This document shows, piece after piece, positions 1-6,074 of a stretch of 8,226 bases of DNA; the stretch's first letter is position 1; each line of letters starts with the position of its first letter. The DNA comes from DATAYF01 sp036272735 (GTDB lineage Bacteria; Chloroflexota; Ktedonobacteria; Ktedonobacterales; Ktedonobacteraceae), in contig DATAYF010000678.1 of assembly GCA_036272735.1 (NCBI GenBank), forward strand, positions 1 to 8,226, written 5' to 3'. The notes under the pieces are model-generated. The model was given only the letters and a program-made list of their open reading frames with translations. It did no database searches and had not been told where the DNA came from. A program made the translations under genes and the position numbers.

Positions 1-72
1 ATGGGTAAGCGCAACATGCCCACAATGCTCTCCATGGGCATGGGTATGTTGATCATGAATGGTATGGCTCAT
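1..72 (-). CDS. N-terminal fragment of a His-rich putative metal-binding protein (runs off left edge)
   Basis: Read on the minus strand from the ATG at 72-70, the sequence stays open for 24 codons to the window edge. The start reads MSHTIHDQHTHAHGEHCGHV, with eight His and one Cys among 24 residues. Such a His/Cys-rich beginning is typical of metal-binding tails (zinc, nickel or copper proteins, cation transporters) and of small uncharacterised His-rich proteins with an HGxxCGH segment. Too little is present to name the family. The start is supported by a GAAAGGA Shine-Dalgarno (complement of 81-87) 8 nt upstream and by a promoter at 118-146. The opposite strand is also open here, giving a Met-rich peptide to a stop at 130-132, but it has no visible initiation signals in the window and is probably the shadow of the CAT (His) codons. 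Metal binding is inferred from composition only. Confidence 0.6.
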   Translation of the reverse strand, partial: MSHTIHDQHTHAHGEHCGHVALTH

Positions 73-117
73 AGGAACGTTCCTTTCAAAGAAATGAATG
101 TGCCGTTGCTTTTCCAG

Positions 118-146
118 AGTATAGCACAATGAACGGGGAAAATCAA
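118..146 (-). promoter_or_regulatory. Sigma70-type promoter for the His-rich gene
   Basis: On the minus strand the -35 is TTGATT (141-146) and the -10 is TATACT (118-123), with a 17-bp spacer. Transcription would begin near 111 and give a leader of about 40 nt carrying the Shine-Dalgarno at 81-87 and the ATG at 72. The spacing and hexamer quality support a real vegetative promoter, and the agreement with the RBS and start codon strengthens the gene call. Confidence 0.6.
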
Positions 147-157
147 TTATAAGTTCA

Positions 158-207
158 TTAAAGAGATATTGTATCACTTATATACGTTAAAGAGATTTTG
201 TATCACT
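158..207. repeat. Two tandem 21-bp direct repeats upstream of the His-rich gene promoter
   Basis: The copies lie at 158-178 and 187-207 and differ at one base (A168 versus T197). On the plus strand each reads TTAAAGAGAT(A/T)TTGTATCACT, and the period is 29 bp. A partial inverted copy, ATATCTCTT at 216-224, is complementary to 161-169. The pair sits just upstream of the -35 of the minus-strand promoter, the usual position for activator sites. It could equally be a remnant of a transposon end, since some transposases bind repeated sites near the ends. No regulator can be named. Confidence 0.6.
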
Positions 208-447
208 AAAATAGTATATCTCTTCATGAGAAGAATTGAAACCAGGTTTCTTTGAGAAGATGATCCGAGCAACCAGCGTTAGAGATGGATTATTAGCAAG
301 CAAGTATTCGAGTATTGACGCTAAAACTGTATATCGGCCTAAAATTTAAGCAACGGTAAGTATAATACGCTCAGAGAAGACAAAACAACCAGTCAACCCG
401 CCTGAGAAGCCGATTTCCTTGATCGGCTAATTTATCAAATCTAGCTA
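208..447. other. Non-coding stretch between the His-rich gene promoter and the cassette
   Basis: No credible gene was seen. The stretch is A+T-rich. Weak plus-strand promoter-like words occur: TTGACG (315-320) with TAAAAT (340-345) at a long 19-bp spacing, and a perfect TATAAT (361-366) without a good -35. A 7-bp hairpin follows at 408-414/422-428 (AGCCGAT/ATCGGCT, 7-nt loop), and only a short A+T run comes after it. If the TATAAT were active, the hairpin would end a short transcript before the cassette, but that is conjecture. Confidence 0.35.
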
Positions 448-526
448 TTATAGAGCCCAACGTAGCTTGCTAAATGTAACCTCCAGCCGTATAAGACTAG
501 AGGGGGAATGCTGTTTAGGGAGTTGT
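448..526 (+). repeat. Left 79-bp inverted repeat of the glycosyltransferase cassette
   Basis: It is the reverse complement of 1878-1956, with one difference: T509 faces G1895, where a perfect match needs C. Pairing sums to 2404 at every position and stops abruptly at both ends. A single change in 79 bp implies a recent origin, selection on the ends or ongoing correction. Confidence 0.9.
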
Positions 527-778
527 GTAAAGATCAGTAGAAGGCGCGCTGTTCCATTGCACTGCAGACCTTTGTATCAAAAGGTGCCCCTTTGGATTTC
601 GCCACCAATACCTTTATAAGGATGAGCCACTATCCCCTGGACGTTTACAGGACGTGCTGCTTTCCTCACAAAACGTCTCTGTCTCCTTTAGGAGATGTCA
701 TCCGTATTCTAAAAAAAGAGAGAATCTTATGCTCTCCTTGTTCACCATGACGGAGAGCATGAGTGGAAGGAGACGGGA
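527..778 (+). promoter_or_regulatory. Structured 5' leader of the glycosyltransferase gene
   Basis: This 250-nt non-coding stretch lies inside the cassette and is rich in short stems. ACCTTT/AAAGGT (568-573/580-585) competes with AAAGG/CCTTT (580-584/589-593). GACGTTT/AAACGTC spans 640-646/671-677. TCTCC/GGAGA pairs at 682-686/691-695. The best is a 9-bp perfect stem, ATGCTCTCC/GGAGAGCAT (729-737/752-760), with a 14-nt loop, ending 4 nt before the Shine-Dalgarno GGAAGGAG (765-772). No known riboswitch class was recognised. The only promoter-like words are weak (TTTGGA 591-596 with TATAAG 615-620, 18-bp spacing). The stem next to the RBS could modulate translation, which is an inference. Confidence 0.4.
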
Positions 779-1876
779 ATGAAAATTGCACAAGTCGCTC
801 CACCGTGGATCGCGATTCCCCCCAACGATTATGGCGGAACAGAGACAGTTCTACACTGTTTAGTCGAAGAACAGGTGGCGCAGGGTCATGATGTCACTTT
901 GATTGCCTCCGGAGACAGCCAGACATCAGCACATCTAGTTCCCCTGGTTGAACATGGGTTATATGAAGAGGGCGTGCCCTGGAATAATCACCAACGAGAG
1001 CTTGACTACTTGCAGCAAGCCCTTGACTATATTCATCGCCATGACTTTGACATCGTGCATACGCATGTATCATCAGGGGGAGATATGTATCTGTTCCCGT
1101 TGTTGGCGAGCCTGCGTGTCCCGCATATCACCACCCTACATAGCAACCTTCCGTTTAAGCCAGAGGAGATCCCTGATGAGATCAAGCATGAAGATTTTCT
1201 CCAATGGGTGCCCCAGGTTCCGATCGTGGCGATCAGTGAACATGCTCGTCGGCACCAGGGACTTCCGCTGAACTTTATTGGTGTGGTTCACCATGGCCTC
1301 CCATTAGAGCAGTACCGTACCGCACTCACTCCACCGGCAGACTCCTTTTTATGGCTGGGGCGTTTCGTCTCAGACAAAGGCCCCCATCTAGCGATTGAAG
1401 CGGCGCAGCAGGCCCAGGTTCCACTGATCCTCGCTGGGACCTTTACCCAAGATCAGGCCTATTATCACGACCAGATTGAGCCGTATATCGATGATCGGCA
1501 GATTCGCAACCATGGTCCGGCCACCAATGGGGAAAAAAATGCTCTGATGAGTACTGCACGTGGTTTTCTCAATCCCATTACCTGGGAAGAGCCATTTGGG
1601 ATGGTGATGATCGAAGCGATGGCACAGGGATGCCCAGTCATCTCGTTTGCACGGGGAGCGGCGCCCGAGATCATTCGTGATGGGGAAACGGGTTTTCTCG
1701 TCCAGAACCTTGATGAAATGATCCAGGCGATGGGACGGATTAATGACATTCAGCGAGAAAAAGTGAGGGCTCATGTACAGGAGCACTTTTCTTGCGAAGG
1801 GATGGCACGCTCGTACGAGCGTATCTATCAACAGACGATCCGTCATTTCAATCCAGAGGAGGTCTGTACCTACTGA
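779..1876 (+). CDS. GT4-type glycosyltransferase (GT-B fold), cassette passenger
   Basis: This 365-residue protein has the two Rossmann-like domains of GT-B retaining glycosyltransferases and should transfer a sugar from a nucleotide-sugar to a glycan, lipid or small-molecule acceptor in the cytoplasm. The N-terminal domain opens with MKIAQVAPPW and the glycine-rich YGGTE loop (18-22). The C-terminal domain begins near residue 186 with LWLGRFVSDKG (191-201; the R195 and K200 region usually contacts the donor phosphates). The family's EX7E motif is intact as E271 and E279, followed by GCPVISF and an APEII segment (295-299). No signal peptide or membrane helix is visible, and the length is normal for the family. 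The ATG is supported by GGAAGGAG ending 6 nt upstream. The gene stands alone: the right inverted repeat begins one base after the TGA, so it looks like the cargo of a mobile cassette. Donor and acceptor cannot be deduced. Confidence 0.9.
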   Translation: MKIAQVAPPWIAIPPNDYGGTETVLHCLVEEQVAQGHDVTLIASGDSQTSAHLVPLVEHGLYEEGVPWNNHQRELDYLQQALDYIHRHDFDIVHTHVSSGGDMYLFPLLASLRVPHITTLHSNLPFKPEEIPDEIKHEDFLQWVPQVPIVAISEHARRHQGLPLNFIGVVHHGLPLEQYRTALTPPADSFLWLGRFVSDKGPHLAIEAAQQAQVPLILAGTFTQDQAYYHDQIEPYIDDRQIRNHGPATNGEKNALMSTARGFLNPITWEEPFGMVMIEAMAQGCPVISFARGAAPEIIRDGETGFLVQNLDEMIQAMGRINDIQREKVRAHVQEHFSCEGMARSYERIYQQTIRHFNPEEVCTY

Positions 1877-1877
1877 T

Positions 1878-1956
1878 ACAACTCCCTAAACAGCGTTCCC
1901 CCTCTAGTCTTATACGGCTGGAGGTTACATTTAGCAAGCTACGTTGGGCTCTATAA
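1878..1956 (-). repeat. Right 79-bp inverted repeat of the glycosyltransferase cassette
   Basis: Mate of 448-526 (78/79). It starts one base after the glycosyltransferase stop codon (1874-1876), so the gene fills the cassette to its right end while the left side keeps a 250-bp leader. This asymmetry is what one expects if the passenger's own leader travels with it. Confidence 0.9.
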
Positions 1957-2304
1957 GGCAGTACGCCAAAGCGCAGAAAGTAAGCCAAAATTACCAAGAC
2001 TTAGAAGACGCAAACAATTCTAACAAAATACTATAGCGTTGCATACGAAGAGACCTTCTAAAGCCGTGCTACACCTAGGTTAGTGCGATAGAGCGTCGTG
2101 GAGGCACACAGGAACCCATGCGCCTCTACAAAATGGGAGTTTGTATCGATCCCTCCAAGCAAAACATGATCATCTCAATGGATCAGGGTTCTGTTGTCAT
2201 TGCTTTGTTTTTCCCCCATTGGGAGTCACAACATTTTTACCCCCGTTTTCCCCGCTAAGCCTGAGTTCATGGAGTTTCCTTGCTTCCTTTGATAGAGGGT
2301 CCGG
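1957..2304. other. Non-coding stretch between the cassette and the convergent MFS gene
   Basis: No convincing gene was seen on either strand. Open frames reaching into 2141-2650 are shadows of the minus-strand transporter. Small inverted repeats include TACAAA/TTTGTA (2127-2132/2140-2145, 7-nt loop) and GAGGC/GCCTC (2101-2105/2122-2126). Neither has a strong U-tract. The glycosyltransferase and MFS genes converge here, so 3' ends of both transcripts are expected. Confidence 0.4.
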
Positions 2305-2328
2305 GCCTGCTTGTGTTTTTCGGCAGGC
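2305..2328 (-). terminator. Stem-loop just after the MFS stop codon
   Basis: GCCTGC (2305-2310) pairs with GCAGGC (2323-2328) across a 12-nt loop. On the minus strand it begins 1 nt after the TGA (2330-2332) of the transporter. A G+C-rich stem at this position suggests a transcript end or 3' protective hairpin, but no T-run follows on the minus strand, so intrinsic termination is doubtful. Confidence 0.35.
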
Positions 2329-2329
2329 T

Positions 2330-3691
2330 TCACCTCGTCGCACGCTCCGAGCGCCGGGCAACCTGCTTGCCGGAACGCATCTCGACCGGGCGGCGAACAT
2401 AGAGAGCACGCACCGAAAGATGTGCATCGAGCCAGAGCAGAAGCGGGCCGACGATAAGCACCGGTCCTATCAGCGCCATCCACGTGCGCGATGGGCTGGC
2501 AGCGTAGAGCCACGCGAACATCGCCGGTGCTATCGCTCCGGCGATTCCCCACGCAAGCTCAAAGAGAGCCATGTAACGCCCCAGCGTATGGGAGGGACTG
2601 CTGTCTGCTGCCAGAGCTGCCGACATGGTGCCAGCGATCATGCCAGCTAAAGTATAAATGGCGACCGCGCCAAACAGGTAGGGGATGAGGAGGACGCTCG
2701 GCATTAGCGGAGCCAGTGCAAATAACATGCAGCCTGTGATCCATAGCAGGCAGGCAACAAGCAGGGAGCGTGTACGACGGAAAGGCTCCAGAAGCCGCAC
2801 CGTCAACGTCTGCGTGCAGATCACCAGCAGGCTGTTGAAGGCGAACAGTGCGCCCACCGTCGTCGTTGAAAGCTTCAGGGTCTCCGTCGCGTAGATCGGC
2901 AGCCCAAGTGACATCATCAAGGGGCAGAGTGCGAAGACGACGTTGCACGCAACCAGCACAAGGAACGGACGATCCGCCAGGACGACGCGATATCCAACCC
3001 GCTCGCAAGCTTGAGCACGCCCACGAAGCGAATCATCGGGAAGACCCTCCACCCGATCCCTGGACAGATCTTCAATCTGGTCGTTGGGCTGATGGGCGGC
3101 TCTATGCCAGCAGAGCGCGAGAGCCATCAGGAGGAAGCTACATACGTTCGCCAGGATGAGCGCTCGATAGCCATTGGAGCCGCCAAACGTCACAATGAGG
3201 CCCGCCAGCAGGCCGCCCATGATCAGCCCGATGTTCTGTGTCGCTCCCACGAATCCAAACCAGCGGTCTCGCTCATCGTGGCCCGCGACTTCGGCGATCA
3301 GCGTCGTGGCGGCCGCGTAGAAGATGCGATTGCCGGCCGTGACAAGAAATGCCATTGCAAATAGCAGAGGGATGGTGCGAACGAAGAGGTAGCCCAGGAA
3401 GCCTATCGCCTGAAGAAGCTGGCTCACCACAACGAGCCGCCTGGCCCCGAAGCGGTCAACAAGGCTGCCGGTGATTGGGTTCATCGGCAAGGTCAGGATG
3501 GTGGCGACGGTGAGCGCGACTCCGATGGCCGGAAGGTCGAGTTGCGCAATCTTCTGAAAGTACAGCAGCGAGAAGGGCTGGTAGAGTCCGGTGCCGAGCG
3601 CGTCTATGAGAAATGCAAGAACAAGGGCCTCGCGCCCTCGCATCCTGGGGATTCCTGATAGTTGTAAGAGTCGTAAGAGTCGTGATAGCAT
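2330..3691 (-). CDS. Major facilitator superfamily transporter, 12-helix efflux type
   Basis: A 453-residue membrane protein with about 12 hydrophobic helices in two six-helix halves, joined by a hydrophilic Arg/Asp-rich cytoplasmic loop at roughly 197-238. The MFS signature (motif A) between helices 2 and 3 is clear at residues 75-85: GSLVDRFGARR, with D79, R80, G82, R84 and R85. Helix 11 follows a GRYMALFELAWG segment (371-382). The C-terminus is a basic tail ending RRSERATR. The size suits proton-coupled drug or metabolite exporters, and the substrate is unknown. I chose the ATG at 3691 because GGGGG lies 4 nt upstream. An in-frame GTG at 3721 would add ten residues but lacks a Shine-Dalgarno. 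The gene is visibly more G+C-rich than its flanks, so it may have a different history. It is read divergently from the ABC exporter and has its own promoter at 3769-3797. Confidence 0.88.
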   Translation of the reverse strand: MLSRLLRLLQLSGIPRMRGREALVLAFLIDALGTGLYQPFSLLYFQKIAQLDLPAIGVALTVATILTLPMNPITGSLVDRFGARRLVVVSQLLQAIGFLGYLFVRTIPLLFAMAFLVTAGNRIFYAAATTLIAEVAGHDERDRWFGFVGATQNIGLIMGGLLAGLIVTFGGSNGYRALILANVCSFLLMALALCWHRAAHQPNDQIEDLSRDRVEGLPDDSLRGRAQACERVGYRVVLADRPFLVLVACNVVFALCPLMMSLGLPIYATETLKLSTTTVGALFAFNSLLVICTQTLTVRLLEPFRRTRSLLVACLLWITGCMLFALAPLMPSVLLIPYLFGAVAIYTLAGMIAGTMSAALAADSSPSHTLGRYMALFELAWGIAGAIAPAMFAWLYAASPSRTWMALIGPVLIVGPLLLWLDAHLSVRALYVRRPVEMRSGKQVARRSERATR

Positions 3692-3768
3692 AACACCCCC
3701 GGTACGTCTTTCGTGAAGCACGCGGGACAGAGCCAGGGGTGCCTTACCCTTTATTTATCTTTGAGCCC

Positions 3769-3797
3769 ATTCTACCTCGATTGAGGCAACCTGTCAA
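3769..3797 (-). promoter_or_regulatory. Near-consensus sigma70 promoter of the MFS gene with a dyad in its spacer
   Basis: On the minus strand a perfect -35 TTGACA (3792-3797) is followed, after exactly 17 bp, by -10 TAGAAT (3769-3774, five of six consensus bases). The start would be near 3762, leaving about 70 nt to the ATG at 3691. The spacer holds CCTCGATTGAGG (3775-3786), a CCTC/GAGG dyad with a near-symmetric centre. That is a natural place for a repressor operator that blocks RNA polymerase, as many local regulators of exporters do. The regulator is not in the window. The promoter is strongly supported; the operator role is inferred. Confidence 0.75.
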
Positions 3798-4180
3798 AGG
3801 TCTTACCATAGGTCTACGCCGCTGATGGGAATGGAGGGCCACTCATCAACACTTAGCAGGAAAAACGGGAGGGTAAAGCAGACTTTTTATACATAAGGTG
3901 TCAAATTAGGTGTCAATCACTATCATCGAATGGCAAGAAGGAGCCTCATAGGCCGATCTATAGAAGCCCAAGGAGTATTGGTATAGTATTGCATGTTCTG
4001 GGGTTTGTCAATACGTAAAATTGATGATTTTGGACATGGGAATATTTTTATGCTGCTCCCTGCTGAGTTTTTGGGGGAGGCAGACAAAACCTGCCACAAG
4101 GTGTCATGAATGGCATGCTATCATGTATAGGCATTGTCTAAGAACATTGCCGCGCTTTCATCGTTTATTTACATACTGCG
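3798..4180. promoter_or_regulatory. Divergent intergenic region upstream of the ABC operon
   Basis: No gene was accepted here. A short open frame from 4021 overlaps the exporter start and lacks a Shine-Dalgarno. The region contains the 9-mer AGGTGTCAA at 3896-3904 and 3908-3916 (12-bp period) and a third partial copy, AGGTGTCA, at 4099-4106. The best promoter-like signal on the plus strand is an extended -10, TGGTATAGT (3979-3987), with no recognisable -35; it would give a leader of about 200 nt. A weaker TTGATG (4021-4026)/TATTTT (4043-4048) pair has 16-bp spacing. A hairpin GGCAG/CTGCC (4079-4083/4091-4095) precedes the third repeat. The true start of the ABC transcript cannot be fixed by eye. 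Confidence 0.35.
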
Positions 4181-4186
4181 AGGAGG
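4181..4186 (+). promoter_or_regulatory. Shine-Dalgarno fixing the TTG start of the first ABC subunit
   Basis: A full AGGAGG (4181-4186) is followed after 6 nt by TTG (4193-4195). No ATG or GTG in the same frame sits at a better distance, so the unusual start codon is decided by this site. Confidence 0.8.
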
Positions 4187-4192
4187 TATACT

Positions 4193-5983
4193 TTGCCCCG
4201 ACGAGAGTTTACTGTGGCTGGAGAGTATCATTATAATCGCTCCAGCTCTGCTCGCTGGATTGCCTCACATCTTTTACGCTATAAGCGTCCGCTGTTGAGT
4301 TTCATGTCGCTATCGCTGGTATCCAACGGCCTGTATAGCGTTATTGCCACGTTAACTGGCCAGGCATTTACCGTAGTGCAGCAAGGCAACGATATTGGCA
4401 ATCGGCTGATCCTGATTGCGCTGAGTATGCTGGTGGTTGTGCTACTGTCAGGGGGATCTGACCTGGTAGCTCGTTTGATCGCTGAGGTGCTGGCAAGCCG
4501 TTTTATCCGTGATGCGCGTGATGAACTCTACATTAGCCTGTTGGAAAAGAGCCAGACTTTTCATAACAGGCAACGCGTCGGTGATATTATGGCGCGTGCC
4601 AGTAACGACATGGCGAACTTGCGCGATATGGTAGTGCCGGGCTTCGACACGATCTACGACTCGTTCATCAGCCTGACCGTCAATCTCGTCTTTATTGGCG
4701 TGCTTAATCCACAATTACTGCTCACCCCGTTGCTCTTTACAGTCGCGTTTCTGGTGACGTTGCGTCTCTACGCTCGTAAATTGGCACCAACCTCGAACGC
4801 AATGCGAGCCGAGTTTGGTGCGACCAACGCGGTGCTGAACGAGGCGGTGACGGGTATCGAAGTGGTAAAAGCAACCGCCCAGGAGGAGCAAGAGAAGCGT
4901 AAATTTACTCAAAACGCGACAACCTATCGCAACTCTTTCGTAAAGAACGGACGCGTCCAGGGTATGTATCTGCCAACGTTGTTGCTAGGTGTCACGTTGG
5001 CGCTGGCCTTTCTGCACAGCCTCTATCTGCTTTCTGTGCATCAGATATCGTTAGGAACGCTGGTAGCTTTTATGAGCCTGGTGACAAATTTACGTTATGT
5101 TTCGTCGATCTCCAACTGGAGCTTTAGCCTGGTGCAACTGGGTGCTGCGGGTGCGGAGCGTGTCTTAAACGTGATGAAAGAGGAAACCGAACTCGATGAA
5201 AACGAGGAGGGCTATCGCCAGGAGATGCGGGGCGCGGTAACGTTCGAGCATGTCACTTTTGGCTATGGCGCTGCTCCTGTATTGAAAGATGTGTCTTTTC
5301 AAGTTTATCCGGGGCGCACGATTGCTATTGTTGGTCAGACCGGCTCCGGCAAAAGCACATTAACCAAACTGGTGAACCGTATCTATGATGTAGATGCCGG
5401 ACGGGTGCTGGTTGATGACGTGGATGTGCATGATTGGAGTATGGATGCTCTGCGAGCGCAGGTTTCAACAATCGAGCAAGATATCTTTCTCTTCTCGCGC
5501 TCGATAGCCGACAATATTGCTTATGGGCTTGGTCAGAAGGCCAATCGCGAGGCCATTATCGCGGCAGCGAAAGATGCCCAGGCGCACGAGTTCATCATGA
5601 ACTTCAAAGACGGCTACGACACCATCATTGGTGAGCGTGGAGTCACGCTTTCGGGTGGTCAACGGCAGCGTATCGCCATCGCACGGGCGCTTCTGACCGA
5701 TCCGTGTATTCTCATGCTCGACGATTCTACCAGTGCCATAGATAGCGCAACCGAGGATGAGATTCAAAAAGCGATCAAGCGGGTGCTGCAGGGGCGTACA
5801 ACGCTACTGATTACCCATCGGCTTTCGCAGATTCGCTGGGCCGATCATATTCTGGTGCTCAAGAAAGGCGAACTGGTCGATCAGGGCACGCACGAAGAGT
5901 TGCTACAGCGAAGCAGGACGTATCAACGCATATTCGCGCACTATGAGAGTAGCGTGCCCACGAGCGCGGTTGGTGGCGAGTAG
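4193..5983 (+). CDS. ABC exporter half-transporter, subunit with degenerate catalytic residue (Asp for Glu)
   Basis: This 596-residue protein fuses a six-helix type IV exporter membrane domain (about 35-310) to an ATP-binding domain (about 345-585). The Walker A is GQTGSGKST (381-389, K387), the Q-loop Gln is Q429, and the signature LSGGQ (486-490) is canonical. Walker B ends ILMLDD (506-511), so D511 replaces the catalytic Glu. The D-loop is SAID (514-517) and the switch His is H542. An Asp at this place marks the degenerate half of heterodimeric exporters such as BmrC or TM287, and its partner follows 91 bp downstream. It starts with TTG behind AGGAGG. The complex should sit in the cytoplasmic membrane and export a lipid, drug or metabolite; the substrate cannot be read from sequence. 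No signal peptide or peptidase domain is present, so it is not a peptide-processing bacteriocin exporter. Confidence 0.92.
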   Translation: MPRREFTVAGEYHYNRSSSARWIASHLLRYKRPLLSFMSLSLVSNGLYSVIATLTGQAFTVVQQGNDIGNRLILIALSMLVVVLLSGGSDLVARLIAEVLASRFIRDARDELYISLLEKSQTFHNRQRVGDIMARASNDMANLRDMVVPGFDTIYDSFISLTVNLVFIGVLNPQLLLTPLLFTVAFLVTLRLYARKLAPTSNAMRAEFGATNAVLNEAVTGIEVVKATAQEEQEKRKFTQNATTYRNSFVKNGRVQGMYLPTLLLGVTLALAFLHSLYLLSVHQISLGTLVAFMSLVTNLRYVSSISNWSFSLVQLGAAGAERVLNVMKEETELDENEEGYRQEMRGAVTFEHVTFGYGAAPVLKDVSFQVYPGRTIAIVGQTGSGKSTLTKLVNRIYDVDAGRVLVDDVDVHDWSMDALRAQVSTIEQDIFLFSRSIADNIAYGLGQKANREAIIAAAKDAQAHEFIMNFKDGYDTIIGERGVTLSGGQRQRIAIARALLTDPCILMLDDSTSAIDSATEDEIQKAIKRVLQGRTTLLITHRLSQIRWADHILVLKKGELVDQGTHEELLQRSRTYQRIFAHYESSVPTSAVGGE

Positions 5984-5992
5984 ATTCCTTAT

Positions 5993-6045
5993 TCCGAACC
6001 CCAGCGCCACTGCCGTGGCTAGCGCTGCGCGTTCAGAGGTTCGGA
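5993..6045 (+). promoter_or_regulatory. Large stem-loop between the two ABC genes
   Basis: The outer stem TCCGAACC/GGTTCGGA (5993-6000/6038-6045, 8 bp) encloses an inner arm: CAGC/GCTG (6002-6005/6024-6027) and then GCCAC/GTGGC (6006-6010/6015-6019) around a TGCC loop. It fills most of the 91-bp gap and ends about 15 nt before the next Shine-Dalgarno. No T-run follows, so it is unlikely to be a terminator. It may protect the upstream message or tune the ratio of the two subunits (inference). Confidence 0.55.
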
Positions 6046-6060
6046 TCAGTAGTAGTAAAT

Positions 6061-6067
6061 AAAGGAG
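6061..6067 (+). promoter_or_regulatory. Shine-Dalgarno fixing the TTG start of the second ABC subunit
   Basis: AAAGGAG (6061-6067) lies 7 nt before TTG (6075-6077). The nearest in-frame ATG (6087) is 19 nt away, too far for this site, so TTG is preferred. Confidence 0.7.
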
Positions 6068-6074
6068 AAGTGCG

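Larger units (their letters stand above)
448..1956. mobile_element. Transposase-free cassette bounded by 79-bp inverted repeats (MIC-like)
   Basis: A 1,509-bp segment has near-perfect inverted ends (448-526 and 1878-1956, 78/79 identical) and contains only a glycosyltransferase gene plus a 250-bp leader. Known structures of this architecture are mobile insertion cassettes: insertion-sequence ends around a passenger gene, moved in trans by a related transposase. The outermost bases read TTATA|GAGCCC on the left and GGGCTC|TATAA on the right, so a TA or TATA target duplication is possible. Because TATA is itself palindromic, the boundary and duplication cannot be settled from one copy. No longer flanking direct repeat was found. 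The alternative is a segment inverted by a recombinase, but no recombinase gene is in the window. The inverted repeats are observed; mobility is inferred. Confidence 0.65.

Noticed and set aside
1..132. Plus-strand Met-rich open frame ending at a TGA (130-132)
   Set aside because: Nine Met in 43 residues mirror the CAT His codons of the minus-strand gene. No start signals are visible, whereas the minus strand has a promoter, RBS and ATG.
158..207. CRISPR array start
   Set aside because: Only two copies, an 8-bp gap between them instead of a spacer, and no cas genes.
729..760. Intrinsic terminator
   Set aside because: On the plus strand the stem is followed by the glycosyltransferase RBS rather than a T-run. 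On the minus strand the seven-T run is about 11 nt from the stem, too far for a classical terminator.
1388..1846. Minus-strand open frame within the glycosyltransferase gene
   Set aside because: Antisense to conserved GT-B motifs, with no RBS or domain logic of its own.
448..1956. Phase-variable invertible segment
   Set aside because: The inverted ends would allow it, but no recombinase is present, and the gene with its leader lies wholly inside, so inversion would not obviously switch a promoter. A mobile cassette fits better, though this is not excluded.
2141..3364. Several plus-strand open frames across the MFS region
   Set aside because: They have Arg/Ser/Pro-rich, low-quality translations antisense to a clear 12-helix transporter. 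They are shadows of a G+C-rich gene.
3692..3721. GTG at 3721 as the start of the MFS gene
   Set aside because: No Shine-Dalgarno precedes it and the added ten residues are not MFS-like. The ATG at 3691 has GGGGG 4 nt upstream.
4021..4236. Short plus-strand open frame overlapping the ABC gene start
   Set aside because: No ribosome binding site, no recognisable domain, and it runs out of frame into the well-supported exporter gene.
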